NCBI RefSeq assembly: GCF_026278345.1
Contig: NZ_CP111085.1
Span: 4,870,282 to 4,934,281, forward strand
DNA length: 64,000 bases
Reading direction: 5' to 3'
Source: Tellurirhabdus rosea
Lineage (GTDB): Bacteria; Bacteroidota; Bacteroidia; Cytophagales; Spirosomataceae
The notes beneath the pieces were generated by a model. That model had not been told where the DNA came from, made no database searches, and saw only the letters and a program-made list of their open reading frames with translations. Position numbers and translations under genes: made by a program. This document shows positions 51,429 through 59,552 of this stretch, piece by piece (position 1 is the stretch's first letter; each line of letters opens with the position of its first letter).

Positions 51429-52941
51429 AGAGTTGCTCCAGAATCCGCTCCATCGAAACTTCGTAGCCGATCTTTTGCTTCAGTTCCGAAATGGAAACGC
51501 GCTGCTGTTCGGTGGTGTCGCGGTAGCGGATGGTCACCGTGTCGTCTTCCAGTGTCTGGTAGTCGACGGCGATGCAGAACGGCGTGCCGATGAGGTCCTG
51601 GCGGGTGTAGCGTTTGCCGATGGCGTCGCGCTCTTCGTAGATGACGCGGAACTCCGACCGCAGCGCCTTGACGATCTGTTCGGCTTTCTCGGGCAGGCCG
51701 TCTTTCCGCACCAGCGGGAACACCGCCGCCTTGACGGGGGCCAGGGCCGGGTGCAGCTTCAGGTAGGTCCGCTCTTTCTGGTTCTCGCCTTCGCCCACGG
51801 TTTCTTTCGTAAAGGCGTTGCAGAAGGTCGCCAGGAACAGCCGGTCGGCCCCCACGGACGTTTCGACCACGTACGGAATGTAGTTGCCGTAGGGTTTGCC
51901 GGTAGCCGCGTCGATGTCGTTGTCGAAATACTGCATTTTCTTCCGCGACAGTTCCTGGTGGCTTTTCAGGTCAAAATCGGTCCGGGAGTGAATGCCTTCC
52001 ATTTCGCGGAAGCCAAAGGGGAATTCGTATTCAATGTCCACGGCGGCGTTGGCGTAGTGGGCCAGCTTTTCGTGGATGTGGAATTTCAGCTTTGCGGCGG
52101 GCAGGCCCAACGCCTTGTGGAAGGCAAGCCGGGTGTCGCGCCACTTCTCGTACCACTCCATTTCGGTGCCGGGGCGGACGAAATACTGCATTTCCATCTG
52201 CTCAAATTCGCGCATCCGGAAGGTAAACTGCCGGGCCACGATTTCGTTCCGGAACGCCTTTCCGATCTGGGCGATGCCGAAGGGAATCTTCATGCGGCCC
52301 GTTTTCTGCACGTTCAGGAAGTTGACGAAAATGCCCTGGGCGGTTTCCGGACGGAGGTAGATCAGGCTGGCGTCTTCGGCCACCGAACCCACCTGCGTCG
52401 AGAACATGAGGTTGAACTGCCGCACTTCGGTCCAGTTGGCGGTGCCGGAAATGGGGCAGACGATGCCTTCGTCGATGATCAGCTGGCGCAGTCCTTCCAT
52501 ATCATCGGCGCCCTGCAGGCGGCCGAGTTCGTTGCGGAGAGCCTGGCCCCGTGCCTCGTCACCGGCTTTTTCGTACCCTTCGGCTTTGCCTTCGAGCAGC
52601 TGGTCGGCGCGGTAGCGCTTTTTCGAGTCCTTATTGTCAATCATCGGATCGTTGAACGAATCGACGTGACCCGACGCTTTCCAGGTGAGCGGGTGCATGA
52701 AGATGGACGCGTCGATGCCCACCACGTTGTCGTGGAGCTGCGTCATGGCCTTCCACCACAGCGTTTTGAGGTTGTTTTTCAGCTCAACGCCGTTCTGGCC
52801 GTAATCGTAAACTGCCTGCAAACCGTCGTAGATTTCCGAGGACGGGAATACGAAGCCATATTCTTTGGCGTGGGAAATGATATCTTGAAGAGAAGCCGCC
52901 GGGGAGGTTGTAGCCGGCGTTGGTTTCGTCGTTTCTTCCAT
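51427..52941 (-). CDS. glyS: Glycyl-tRNA synthetase (dimeric alpha2 type)
   Basis: Charges tRNA-Gly with glycine. The 504-residue class II synthetase has MHPLTWKASGHVDSFNDPMIDNK near residue 90, the class II motif 2 FGIAQIGKAFRNEI, and FTFRMREFEQMEMQYFV. It ends in the anticodon-binding domain (LHPALAPVKAAVFPLV, IGTPFCIAVDYQTLEDDTVTIRYRDT). Length and order match the eukaryote/archaea-like alpha2 enzyme that Bacteroidota use instead of the alpha2beta2 form. ATG 52939-52941 (MEETTKPTPATT) is preferred to 52974. It is divergent from the helix-hairpin-helix gene. Confidence 0.97.
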   Translation of the reverse strand: MEETTKPTPATTSPAASLQDIISHAKEYGFVFPSSEIYDGLQAVYDYGQNGVELKNNLKTLWWKAMTQLHDNVVGIDASIFMHPLTWKASGHVDSFNDPMIDNKDSKKRYRADQLLEGKAEGYEKAGDEARGQALRNELGRLQGADDMEGLRQLIIDEGIVCPISGTANWTEVRQFNLMFSTQVGSVAEDASLIYLRPETAQGIFVNFLNVQKTGRMKIPFGIAQIGKAFRNEIVARQFTFRMREFEQMEMQYFVRPGTEMEWYEKWRDTRLAFHKALGLPAAKLKFHIHEKLAHYANAAVDIEYEFPFGFREMEGIHSRTDFDLKSHQELSRKKMQYFDNDIDAATGKPYGNYIPYVVETSVGADRLFLATFCNAFTKETVGEGENQKERTYLKLHPALAPVKAAVFPLVRKDGLPEKAEQIVKALRSEFRVIYEERDAIGKRYTRQDLIGTPFCIAVDYQTLEDDTVTIRYRDTTEQQRVSISELKQKIGYEVSMERILEQL

Positions 52942-53058
52942 AGTGGGGCAAAAATAACAAGATTTCCGTAGCAATGGGCACGAAAGGATGAAGGCCGATT
53001 AATTGGTCGGCAGGTTACTTTTCCGGCGGGCGCGCCGTCCTACCGAAAAACATACCCC

Positions 53059-54039
53059 ATGCGCACCCGTTTCCTTGCGATTGTCCGTGATTACTTCGGT
53101 TTTTCCCACAAAGAAGCCCGCGGCTTCCTGGCCCTGCTGATTCTTCTGATGGTCATTCTGCTCGCTCCCTGGCTGTACCGTTGGCTGATGCCGCAGGCTC
53201 CGCCCGACACCTCTGCCGCCGAACAGCGTCGGCTGGACAGCCTGCTGGCGGTCATGGTCCAACCGGCGGCGCCGGGGCCCGGAAGCCGGACCTACCCGCC
53301 CGGAGCCGAAGAGTCGGGCGCGGAGTCGGCGCGCCCAGCCGTGCGTTTTGCGTTCAATCCGAACACCGTTTCCGTGGCCGACTGGCAGCGGCTGGGCCTG
53401 CCCCGCTGGCTGGCCGAGCGCATCGAACGCTACCGCCAGAAAGGGGGACGGTTCCGGAAAAAAGAAGATCTGCTGCGGATTTATAACTTCCCGCTGGACC
53501 TGTACGCCGAACTGGAGCCGTATGTCCGGCTGGAACCGACAAGCCCGCCGGTCTCCGGCGGCGGTCAGGAAAGGACGGTGAACGGGTCGGAGAAGCCCGT
53601 TTTTCAGGCGGCCCATTTTGAGCGTCCGGCCCGCTCGGCCTTACAGCCGTTCGACATCAACACCGCCGATACGACGCAGCTCGTCCGGCTCCGCGGCATC
53701 GGCTCCCGACTGGCCGCCCGGATCGTAAAGTTCCGCGACGCGCTCGGTGGATTCGTCTCCACGGACCAGTACAACGAGATTTTCGGCCTCGACTCGCTGG
53801 CCCGGGAGGAACTGCACCGTTACGCCCAGATCCAGACGCCCGCCCGCAAAATCCGCATCAACACCGCTTCCGCCGAGGACCTGGACCGCCACCCGTTTCT
53901 GTCCCGCCGTCAGGCCGAAATTATCATTCGGTACCGCGAGCAGCACGGCGCCTTCCGCTCCGCCGAAGACCTGAAAGCCATCCGCATTCTGGACGAGAAG
54001 ACGAGGGAGCGGATGGGAGGGTATCTGAGTTTTGAATGA
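53059..54039 (+). CDS. Membrane-anchored helix-hairpin-helix (ComEA-like) protein
   Basis: A 326-residue protein with one membrane helix (about 23-43, FLALLILLMVILLAPWLYRW), a flexible linker, and three helix-hairpin-helix DNA-binding repeats. The repeats are FNPNTVSVADWQRLGLPRWLAERIERYRQKGGRF (about 97-130), INTADTTQLVRLRGIGSRLAARIVKFRDALGGF, and INTASAEDLDRHPFLSRRQAEIIIRYREQHGAF. ComEA proteins bind incoming DNA in competence; Bacteroidota members of this size are common and untested. Its stop codon lies inside the first repeat unit of the element at 54032-54071. Confidence 0.85.
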   Translation: MRTRFLAIVRDYFGFSHKEARGFLALLILLMVILLAPWLYRWLMPQAPPDTSAAEQRRLDSLLAVMVQPAAPGPGSRTYPPGAEESGAESARPAVRFAFNPNTVSVADWQRLGLPRWLAERIERYRQKGGRFRKKEDLLRIYNFPLDLYAELEPYVRLEPTSPPVSGGGQERTVNGSEKPVFQAAHFERPARSALQPFDINTADTTQLVRLRGIGSRLAARIVKFRDALGGFVSTDQYNEIFGLDSLAREELHRYAQIQTPARKIRINTASAEDLDRHPFLSRRQAEIIIRYREQHGAFRSAEDLKAIRILDEKTRERMGGYLSFE

Positions 54040-54071
54040 TTGAATGATTGATTGACTGAATGACTGACGGA
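54032..54071. repeat. Octamer-unit repeat arm, left of the four-helix-bundle gene (element C left)
   Basis: Five tandem 8-base units: TTGAATGA, TTGAATGA, TTGATTGA, CTGAATGA, CTGACGGA. The first overlaps the stop codon of the upstream gene, and the block runs to 9 bases before the next ATG. There is no inverted copy on the near side; the matching opposite arm lies beyond the gene at 54461-54489. Confidence 0.85.
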
Positions 54072-54079
54072 ATTAGGAA

Positions 54080-54460
54080 ATGACTGACCGGATGAAAAAA
54101 AGCTTTGTGGATGATTTGCAGTTGCGAACGAAAAACTTTGCAATTCGTAGCATCAGGCTATTTCAGGCGTTGCCCAGAACTATTGAGGCAGGCATTGTTG
54201 GCAGACAATATTTGCGGGCGGCGACTTCCATGGCGGCGAATCATCGTGCGATGAGCCGGGCAAGAAGTAAAGCCGAATACTTTGCTAAACTGTCGATTGT
54301 TGTTGAGGAAATAGACGAGGCATTATTCTGGCTCGAACTGATGGTCGAAACCGAAATAATGCCTCAGAAACGATTGGCGCCGCTCCTCAGGGAAGCAACG
54401 GAATTGTTATCTATGTTTGCCTCAACCCGCAAATCACTCAAAAATCGCCATGCGAGTTGA
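54080..54460 (+). CDS. Four-helix-bundle protein (23S rRNA-intervening-sequence / S23 family)
   Basis: A 126-residue protein of the four-helix-bundle family first seen inside 23S rRNA intervening sequences, the fold also used by the accessory protein Avd of diversity-generating retroelements. The diagnostic sequence is RQYLRAATSMAANHRAMSRARSKAEYFAKLSIVVEEIDEALFWLELM, matching the family core (LLRSGTSIGAN ... A.SKADF..KM.IALKEA.ETEYWL). It may begin at ATG 54080 (just after the repeat units) or 54092. No retroelement or rRNA gene adjoins it; it is instead bracketed by opposite-facing TTGAAT-type repeat arms, which suggests that gene and repeats form one element. The biochemical role is unknown. 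Confidence 0.88.
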   Translation: MTDRMKKSFVDDLQLRTKNFAIRSIRLFQALPRTIEAGIVGRQYLRAATSMAANHRAMSRARSKAEYFAKLSIVVEEIDEALFWLELMVETEIMPQKRLAPLLREATELLSMFASTRKSLKNRHAS

Positions 54461-54489
54461 ACAACATTCAAAAATCAAAATTCAACCTT
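54461..54489. repeat. Unit-repeat arm, right of the four-helix-bundle gene (element C right)
   Basis: Read on the minus strand it gives 7-base units TTGAATT, TTGATTT, TTGAATG, TTG. These are the same TTGAAT-type units as the left arm at 54032-54071 but in the opposite orientation, so the two arms flank the gene as a loose inverted repeat. It ends at the stop codon of the convergent LOG gene. Confidence 0.65.
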
Positions 54490-55287
54490 TTAAAAGTTCG
54501 GCTTCAGCAAATACTTCGCGTAGAAGTCGTCGATGGCTTTGACCGCTTCCGTGGCTGTGTCGACAATCGAGACAAGCTTCAGGTCTTCGGGGTTGATGTT
54601 GCTTTCTTCGTTCAGCATCACCGCTTCGAGCCAGTCCATCAGGCCCTGCCAGTACTTGCGGCCGACGAGCACGATCGGGAACCGGGCGATCTTTTTGGTC
54701 TGGATCAGCGTCAGCGATTCAAACAGCTCGTCGAGCGTACCGAAGCCGCCGGGCAGCACGATGAAGCCCTGGGCGTATTTGACGAACATCACCTTCCGCA
54801 CGAAGAAGAAGTCGAAATTGATGTTTTTGTCGGGGTCGATGTAGATGTTGCTTTCCTGCTCGAACGGGAGTTTGATGTTCAGACCTACCGATTTACCGCC
54901 CTGCTCGAAGGCCCCTTTGTTTCCGGCCTCCATAATGCCCGGACCGCCGCCCGTGATGACGCCGTAGCCGTGCCGTACCAGCTTCGCCGCAATTTCTTCC
55001 GCCACCTGGTAGTAGGGATTGTTCGGCTTGGTCCGGGCCGACCCGAAGATGGACACGCAGGGACCGATTTTGGCCAGTTTATCGAAGCCTTCCACAAACT
55101 CGGCCATTACCTTGAAGATGACCCAAGAGTCTGCACTCTTAATTTCGTTCCAGTTCCGGTCCTGAAAGGCTTCCTTGATCCGCTGTTCATCAGCGGTGAG
55201 CAATAATTCGTCACGAACCGGTAATTCTTCTTTGATTTGAGAGACGTTCTGGGTTTCCGAACGCTGCACTGCTTTTTCTACGTCCAT
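54490..55287 (-). CDS. LOG family protein (cytokinin riboside phosphoribohydrolase-like)
   Basis: A 265-residue TIGR00730/LOG-type Rossmann protein, expected to split nucleoside monophosphates into base and ribose-5-phosphate. Both catalytic/binding motifs are present: GYGVITGGGPGIMEAGNKGA and the LOG signature PGGFGTLDELFE. An N-terminal extension (about 1-70; LTADEQRIKEAFQDRNWNEIKSADSWVIFKVMAEFVEGFD) marks the longer bacterial subgroup. Possible substrates are AMP or other purine nucleotides; a role in cytokinin-like metabolism would be speculation. Monocistronic as far as can be seen. Confidence 0.9.
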   Translation of the reverse strand: MDVEKAVQRSETQNVSQIKEELPVRDELLLTADEQRIKEAFQDRNWNEIKSADSWVIFKVMAEFVEGFDKLAKIGPCVSIFGSARTKPNNPYYQVAEEIAAKLVRHGYGVITGGGPGIMEAGNKGAFEQGGKSVGLNIKLPFEQESNIYIDPDKNINFDFFFVRKVMFVKYAQGFIVLPGGFGTLDELFESLTLIQTKKIARFPIVLVGRKYWQGLMDWLEAVMLNEESNINPEDLKLVSIVDTATEAVKAIDDFYAKYLLKPNF

Positions 55288-55510
55288 ACTCTTTTGACAT
55301 TAAATGTGGATGGTGGGTAACCGTACTGTTTATCAGGTACTAAACGGTTCGAACCCGCTATCTTGTTTATAAAATAATTATTACGTCCCGCCCCGCATAA
55401 ACCTGCAAAACGATGCTTTTAGTTACTCCTACTTGGCGATTTAGCGGCAGGGGGGAATGAAATAACGTATATTTACGGCGAAAGTTTCATTCGTTCCGCA
55501 AAAAAATACT

Positions 55511-55939
55511 ATGAAGTCATCGGTAGCAATCGGGTCCGATCACGCAGGATTTGCTTACAAGCAGGAGTTGCTTTCTTATTTGCAGCAGGAAGGGTACGAA
55601 GTCCGGGATTTCGGGACGTACACCGAAGAGTCGGCGGATTATCCGGACTTTGCGCACGCCGTCGCCAGTGCGGTCGAATCGGGTCGGTTCGAAAAAGGCA
55701 TACTGGTCTGCGGCAGTGGCAACGGCGTCGCCATCACGGCCAACAAACACGGGGGCATCCGCGCCGCGCTCTGCTGGCAGCCCGATCTGGCGGCCCTCGC
55801 CCGGCGGCACAACAACGCCAACGTCCTCTGCCTCCCCGAACGGTTCATCGCCCCCGAAACCGCCCTCGAATGCGTCAAAACCTTCCTCACCACCGAGTTC
55901 GAAGGCGGACGGCACGAGCGGAGGGTGGAAAAAATTTAG
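55511..55939 (+). CDS. rpiB: Ribose 5-phosphate isomerase B
   Basis: Interconverts ribose-5-phosphate and ribulose-5-phosphate in the pentose phosphate pathway. The 142-residue protein has the RpiB/LacAB signatures IGSDHAGFAYKQELLSYL, DFGTYTEESADYPDFAHAV and the active-site block GILVCGSGNGVAITANKHGGIRAALC with the catalytic cysteine. A TATATTTA sequence about 42 bases upstream (near 55464) resembles the -7 promoter motif. Its stop codon is the first base pair of repeat element E. Confidence 0.97.
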   Translation: MKSSVAIGSDHAGFAYKQELLSYLQQEGYEVRDFGTYTEESADYPDFAHAVASAVESGRFEKGILVCGSGNGVAITANKHGGIRAALCWQPDLAALARRHNNANVLCLPERFIAPETALECVKTFLTTEFEGGRHERRVEKI

Positions 55940-56032
55940 TTAAGAATTATGAATTAAGAGTTATGAGTTAAGCTTCGCCGAATCGCTATAATACTGCGGA
56001 GCTTAACTCATAATTCATAACTCTTAACTGAT
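55938..56032. repeat. Inverted repeat of heptamer units (element E)
   Basis: It fills the whole space between the convergent stop codons of rpiB and the membrane protein. Arms consist of 7-base units of the type AGTTAAG, AATTATG, AATTAAG, AGTTATG. The inner 14 bp (GAGTTAAGCTTCGC / GCGGAGCTTAACTC) pair with one G-U; outer units match with swaps. The core is GCTTCGCCGA ... CTGCGGAGC. Confidence 0.88.
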
Positions 56033-57443
56033 TCACTTTCTCCGGTACACGCCTTCCGTGCCGGTTTTTTCGTAGGCGGCGGCGAGGGCGGGGGCGCGCT
56101 GGAAAAGTTTTTCGACGATGTTTTCGCGGTCGATGATGTATTGGGGCGGGTCTTTGCGGAAATGGTCGTAGACGCTGATGACGCTTTCGTAGTTGTCCAG
56201 GTTGCGGAGGTCGTACTTGGCCAGGTCCCAGTTGAGGTAGGGCGTGGCGACCTGATTCTGCCGGTAGGCGCTGATGTCTTCGCCAATCACCAGAATCTTC
56301 TGGTTCTGAAGCTGCCGCGTTACGGCCGTATCCTTGACCTGAAGCGTCGTGAGCCGTCCCAGGTCCAGCCGCGGAATCAGTTGGAGGGCTCCCTGGTACA
56401 GAATGACCAGCATTGACGCGAACAGCCCGAAAAAGATAATCTCGGCCAGCCACATCTTGCGGAAACTCTGGAAATAAATGCCGGCAAAAAAGGCGATTGC
56501 CGGTACAAAAAGAATAAACAGCATCGGGGCCAGAAACGGCATGAGCACAATCGAGAGAAAGGCCGTCAGGACCCACAGGACCATGATCTGCTGAACCCGC
56601 TGCTGGAAGTTGACGTAGCGGGTCGTCTGCCGGAAAAGCGTCAGAAAGCCCAGCGTACCCATCGCCACCGGCAGAAACAGGGACGCCAGCAGGGTCTGGA
56701 AATCCGTCAGGTTGTACTGCCGGACCCGAAAGACCGAAGACAGCAGGTTGCGGTTCAGGTCCTCCAGACTGTCGTTGAGGTAATAATAGAGCAGCAGCAG
56801 CAGAATCGGGAACAGAAAGCCGAACACCGTCAGCGAATGCTGGCGAAACGAAGCCCCGGTATAAAGCAGCAGCGACAGCACCGCCCAGATAATGAACAGG
56901 GCCGAGGGCAGGTAACACAACGTCGCCAGACTGATGTAAAAGCCCACTTCGAAGACCTCGTCGGTCGCCCCGTGGCGGTCCATCTGCCGGATCAGCGTTC
57001 CGAAGGCCAGCAGCAGAAACGTGGTTGAGAGCAGCACGGGCGAAAGCGTGCTGCAGTCGAACGACATGTTCAGAAACAGCGCGTAAAGAAGTCCGGGAAT
57101 GTACGTATTGTCGGGGTACACGTCCCGGCTGTTCATCAAATAGTTGAAATACAGCACCTGAAACGCCGCGACCACCGTTCCGGCCACGTACAGCGCCCCC
57201 TGCGACCGTCCGAAAGCCATGTTCATCAGCCAGTAAACAATGCCCGAAAGCGGACTGAGGCTGTCCCAGATGTCGCGGTACAGCAGGTTGCCCCGGTTGA
57301 TCTGTTCGCCCACCAGCAGCCAGTTCAGCTCCGGAATCAGCAGGGGGGGCGGGGTGAGCAGAAAAGGCAGGCGAATCAGCAGCAACAGCAACAGCAGACT
57401 AACAAACTGCGCCAGAGCGTTTACTCGGAAAAAACTTAGCAAC
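56033..57443 (-). CDS. Polytopic membrane protein (DUF6427-like), TTG start
   Basis: A 469-residue inner-membrane protein with about ten membrane helices (for example FVSLLLLLLLIRLPFLL, LYVAGTVVAAFQVLYFNYL, LTVFGFLFPILLLLLYYYL, FLSIVLMPFLAPMLFILFVPAIAFFAGIYF) and a soluble C-terminal domain (about 395-469; KILVIGEDISAYRQNQVATPYLNWDLAKYDLRNLD). No ATG fits: upstream codons to 57631 run through repeat element G, while TTG at 57441-57443 (then LSFFRVNALAQFVSLL) begins where this Bacteroidota family usually starts. A glycosyltransferase-like role is possible but not shown. Its stop borders element E. Confidence 0.75.
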
Positions 57444-57533
57444 GGATTAGCGGATAAATCGAAAATGGATCGAACGAGGAACGAAATTACAGCTTTCTGC
57501 CAGAAGAAGTCGCGGAAAGTGCGGATATTTGCC

Positions 57534-57701
57534 GAATGCAATGAGTGAATAAGCGATTGAGCGATGGAGCGAATGCCAAAACGCAGAGTTTGCCACAAAA
57601 CGAAACATTTTTGACGGCCAGTGATTGTCACTCCTACAGCGGCTGCCGGGTAGCCACCAGGGGCGGGACACTCAATCGCTCATTCACTCAATCGCTCATT
57701 C
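57534..57701. repeat. Inverted repeat of octamer units with long spacer (element G)
   Basis: Left arm (57541-57576) has units of the type ATGAGTGA, GAATAAGC, GATTGAGC, GATGGAGC; the right arm (57668-57701), read on the minus strand, has GAATGAGC, GATTGAGT, GAATGAGC, GATTGAGT. The spacer is about 90 bases and contains ACAGCGGCTGCC. It separates the divergent membrane protein and rbfA genes. Confidence 0.8.
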
Positions 57702-57714
57702 AAAAAATATTTAT

Positions 57715-58092
57715 ATGGAATCGAAAAGACAGCAAAAGGTGGGGCGCCTGCTCCAGAAAGACCTGAGCGAAATATTTCAGCGCGACGCCCGGCACCTGTT
57801 TGGCAACGCCTTTGTCACCGTTACCAGCGTACGGGTCAGCCCGGACCTGAGCATTGCCCGGGTGTACCTGAGCTTCCTGGCAACCAAGAATAAAGAAATG
57901 CTGCTGGATACCATCAAGGAGCGCGGCAAAACCATTCGCCAGCAACTGGCCGACCGCGTCCGGCACCAGCTCCGGATCGTCCCGGAACTGCATTTTTTCA
58001 TGGATGATACCGCCGAATACGCCGCCAAAATGGACGCCCTGTTCTCCGGACTGGAAATCCCCCCCGCCCCGGCGGAGGAAGATGAAGAATAA
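57715..58092 (+). CDS. rbfA: Ribosome-binding factor A
   Basis: Assembly factor for the 30S subunit that binds 16S rRNA during late maturation. The 125-residue protein starts at ATG 57715 (MESKRQQKVGRLLQKDLSEIFQ) directly after the right arm of element G; an in-frame extension to 57625 runs through that repeat and is rejected. Family features are the KH-like fold with VTVTSVRVSPDLSIARVYLSFL and LADRVRHQLRIVPELHFFMDDTAEYAAKMDALF, plus an acidic tail. It is followed by element B and then the permease gene. Confidence 0.94.
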   Translation: MESKRQQKVGRLLQKDLSEIFQRDARHLFGNAFVTVTSVRVSPDLSIARVYLSFLATKNKEMLLDTIKERGKTIRQQLADRVRHQLRIVPELHFFMDDTAEYAAKMDALFSGLEIPPAPAEEDEE

Positions 58093-58098
58093 AATCAA

Positions 58099-58178
58099 TG
58101 ACTGAATGATTGATTGACTGAATGACTGAAAGGAAATGCGGAGCAATTCAGTCATTCAGTCAATCAATCATTCAGTCA
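58099..58178. repeat. Perfect 32-bp inverted repeat built from octamer units (element B)
   Basis: Left arm 58099-58130 and right arm 58147-58178 are exact reverse complements over 32 bases with a 16-base loop containing ATGCGGAGCAA. Units are CTGAATGA, TTGATTGA, CTGAATGA and CTGAA. It fills the gap between rbfA and the permease gene. The unit word CTGAATGA is shared with element A, 26 kb away. Confidence 0.95.
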
Positions 58179-58188
58179 ATCAACACCT

Positions 58189-59397
58189 ATGAACGTCCCT
58201 CTCTGGATTGCCCGCCGCTATTTCTTTTCCAGACGAAAACGGAGCTTTATCAGCCTTATTTCGCTGATTTCCATGCTTGGCGTCGGCGTGGGGACGATGG
58301 CACTCGTCGTTGTGCTTTCGGTGTTCAACGGGATGGAGGAACTGAACCGGGCGATCTTCAAAACGTTCGACCCGGACCTGACCGTCCTGCCCCGCGACGG
58401 CAAGCGCCTGGCCGTGACGCCGAAAATGCTGCAGACTATTCAGCAGACCGACGGCGTGGAGTTTGTCACCCAGGTGATCGAGGACAATGCCCTGGCCCGC
58501 TACGGCAACGGGCAGATGGTGGTGAAGGTAAAAGGCGTAGACAACAGCTTCCTGCGCCGCCGCGAAATGGACACGACCCTTACCGACGGACGGCTCCGGC
58601 TGATGGAGGAGTCCGTGCAGTTTGCCAACGTGGCCGAAGGCGTCCGGCTGACCCTGCTGATTTCGCCCGAAGACGTGCTGACCCCGCTGGAACTCTGGTA
58701 CCCGAAAAATAACCGTTCGATTAATTTATTGTCGGAAGACTCGTTCAGTCAGCAGTATTTTACAGTTTCCGGGGTATTTAACATCGAGCGTTCGTACGAC
58801 AACTACGTCATCGTGCCGCTGTCGTCGGCCCGGCAACTGGTGGGCTACGGCCCAACGCAGCTCAGCAAACTGGAAACCCAGTTGCGGCCCGGCACCGATG
58901 TCGAAGAACTGAAAGAAACCTTGCAGCGGCAATTGGGGGAATCGGTCCGGGTGCAGACCCGCGACGATCTGAATGCGGACCTGCTGCGGGCCATCCGGTT
59001 CGAGAAGCTCTTTGTGACCGTGACGCTGGCCTTTCTGGTGCTGGTGGCGGGCATCAACATCTTTTTTTCGCTGTCGATGCTGGCCATCGAGAAAAAGGAC
59101 GATGTCGAAATTCTGGTGGCGATGGGCGCCGAACCGGGCTTCATCCGCCGGATTTTTCTGGCAGAAGGGGCAATCGTGGCCCTGACCGGCGCCGTGGTCG
59201 GCCTGATTCTGGGTGTGGGCATCTGCCTGCTGCAGGAACGGTACGGGTTCGTTTCGATGGGTATGCAGAATTCGCTGATCGACGCCTATCCGGTCAAACT
59301 GGAGCCGGGCGACCTGGCGCTGACGACCGTTATCGTGGTGCTGGTCACGTTTTTTGTTTCCTGGATTCCCGCCCGCCGGGCAAGTCGACGGTTGTAG
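58189..59397 (+). CDS. FtsX/LolC-LolE-type ABC permease
   Basis: A 402-residue inner-membrane permease of the lipoprotein-releasing (LolC/E) and MacB-like family. Order: first membrane helix (about 20-45, SLISLISMLGVGVGTMALVVVLSVFNGME), a periplasmic domain (about 46-265, with LTVLPRDGKRLAVTPKML and VIEDNALARYGNGQM), then three membrane helices of the FtsX domain with LFVTVTLAFLVLVAGINIFFSLSMLAIEKKDDVEILVAMGAEPGFIRRIFLAEGAIV. In Bacteroidota one such protein often forms a homodimer with a LolD-like ATPase, likely moving lipoproteins to the outer membrane. The ATPase is not adjacent. Confidence 0.92.
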   Translation: MNVPLWIARRYFFSRRKRSFISLISLISMLGVGVGTMALVVVLSVFNGMEELNRAIFKTFDPDLTVLPRDGKRLAVTPKMLQTIQQTDGVEFVTQVIEDNALARYGNGQMVVKVKGVDNSFLRRREMDTTLTDGRLRLMEESVQFANVAEGVRLTLLISPEDVLTPLELWYPKNNRSINLLSEDSFSQQYFTVSGVFNIERSYDNYVIVPLSSARQLVGYGPTQLSKLETQLRPGTDVEELKETLQRQLGESVRVQTRDDLNADLLRAIRFEKLFVTVTLAFLVLVAGINIFFSLSMLAIEKKDDVEILVAMGAEPGFIRRIFLAEGAIVALTGAVVGLILGVGICLLQERYGFVSMGMQNSLIDAYPVKLEPGDLALTTVIVVLVTFFVSWIPARRASRRL

Positions 59398-59400
59398 TTT

Positions 59401-59503
59401 AAGGTTTAAAGTTTATAGTTTAGGGTGTATAGTTGCTTCGCCGATTCCAGGTCTGGCGGAGCAACTATACACCCTAAACTAAAAATGTTCAGCCTTAAAC
59501 CTT
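59401..59503. repeat. Inverted repeat of heptamer units (element F)
   Basis: The inner arms 59416-59442 and 59455-59481 pair over 27 bp with one G-U, around a 12-base loop; AAGGTTTA (59401-59408) and TAAACCTT (59496-59503) add an outer stem. Units are of the type AGTTTA with one-base spacers (AAAGTTTA, TAGTTTA, GGGTGTA). The core GCTTCGCC ... GGCGGAGCAAC is nearly the same as in element E. It begins 3 bases after the permease stop codon. Confidence 0.92.
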
Positions 59504-59552
59504 CAACCCGGATTATACTCTACGTTATTGCTAACGCACGCTTGTTACCAAC

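Noticed and set aside
54080-54460. Reading the four-helix-bundle protein as the Avd protein of a diversity-generating retroelement
   Set aside because: No reverse transcriptase, template repeat or variable-repeat target gene is found nearby; only the fold is shared.
55340-55362. GGTTCGAACC resembling a tRNA T-loop
   Set aside because: No acceptor stem, D-arm or anticodon arm can be built around it; the flanks only form a short hairpin AACCGT/ACGGTT.
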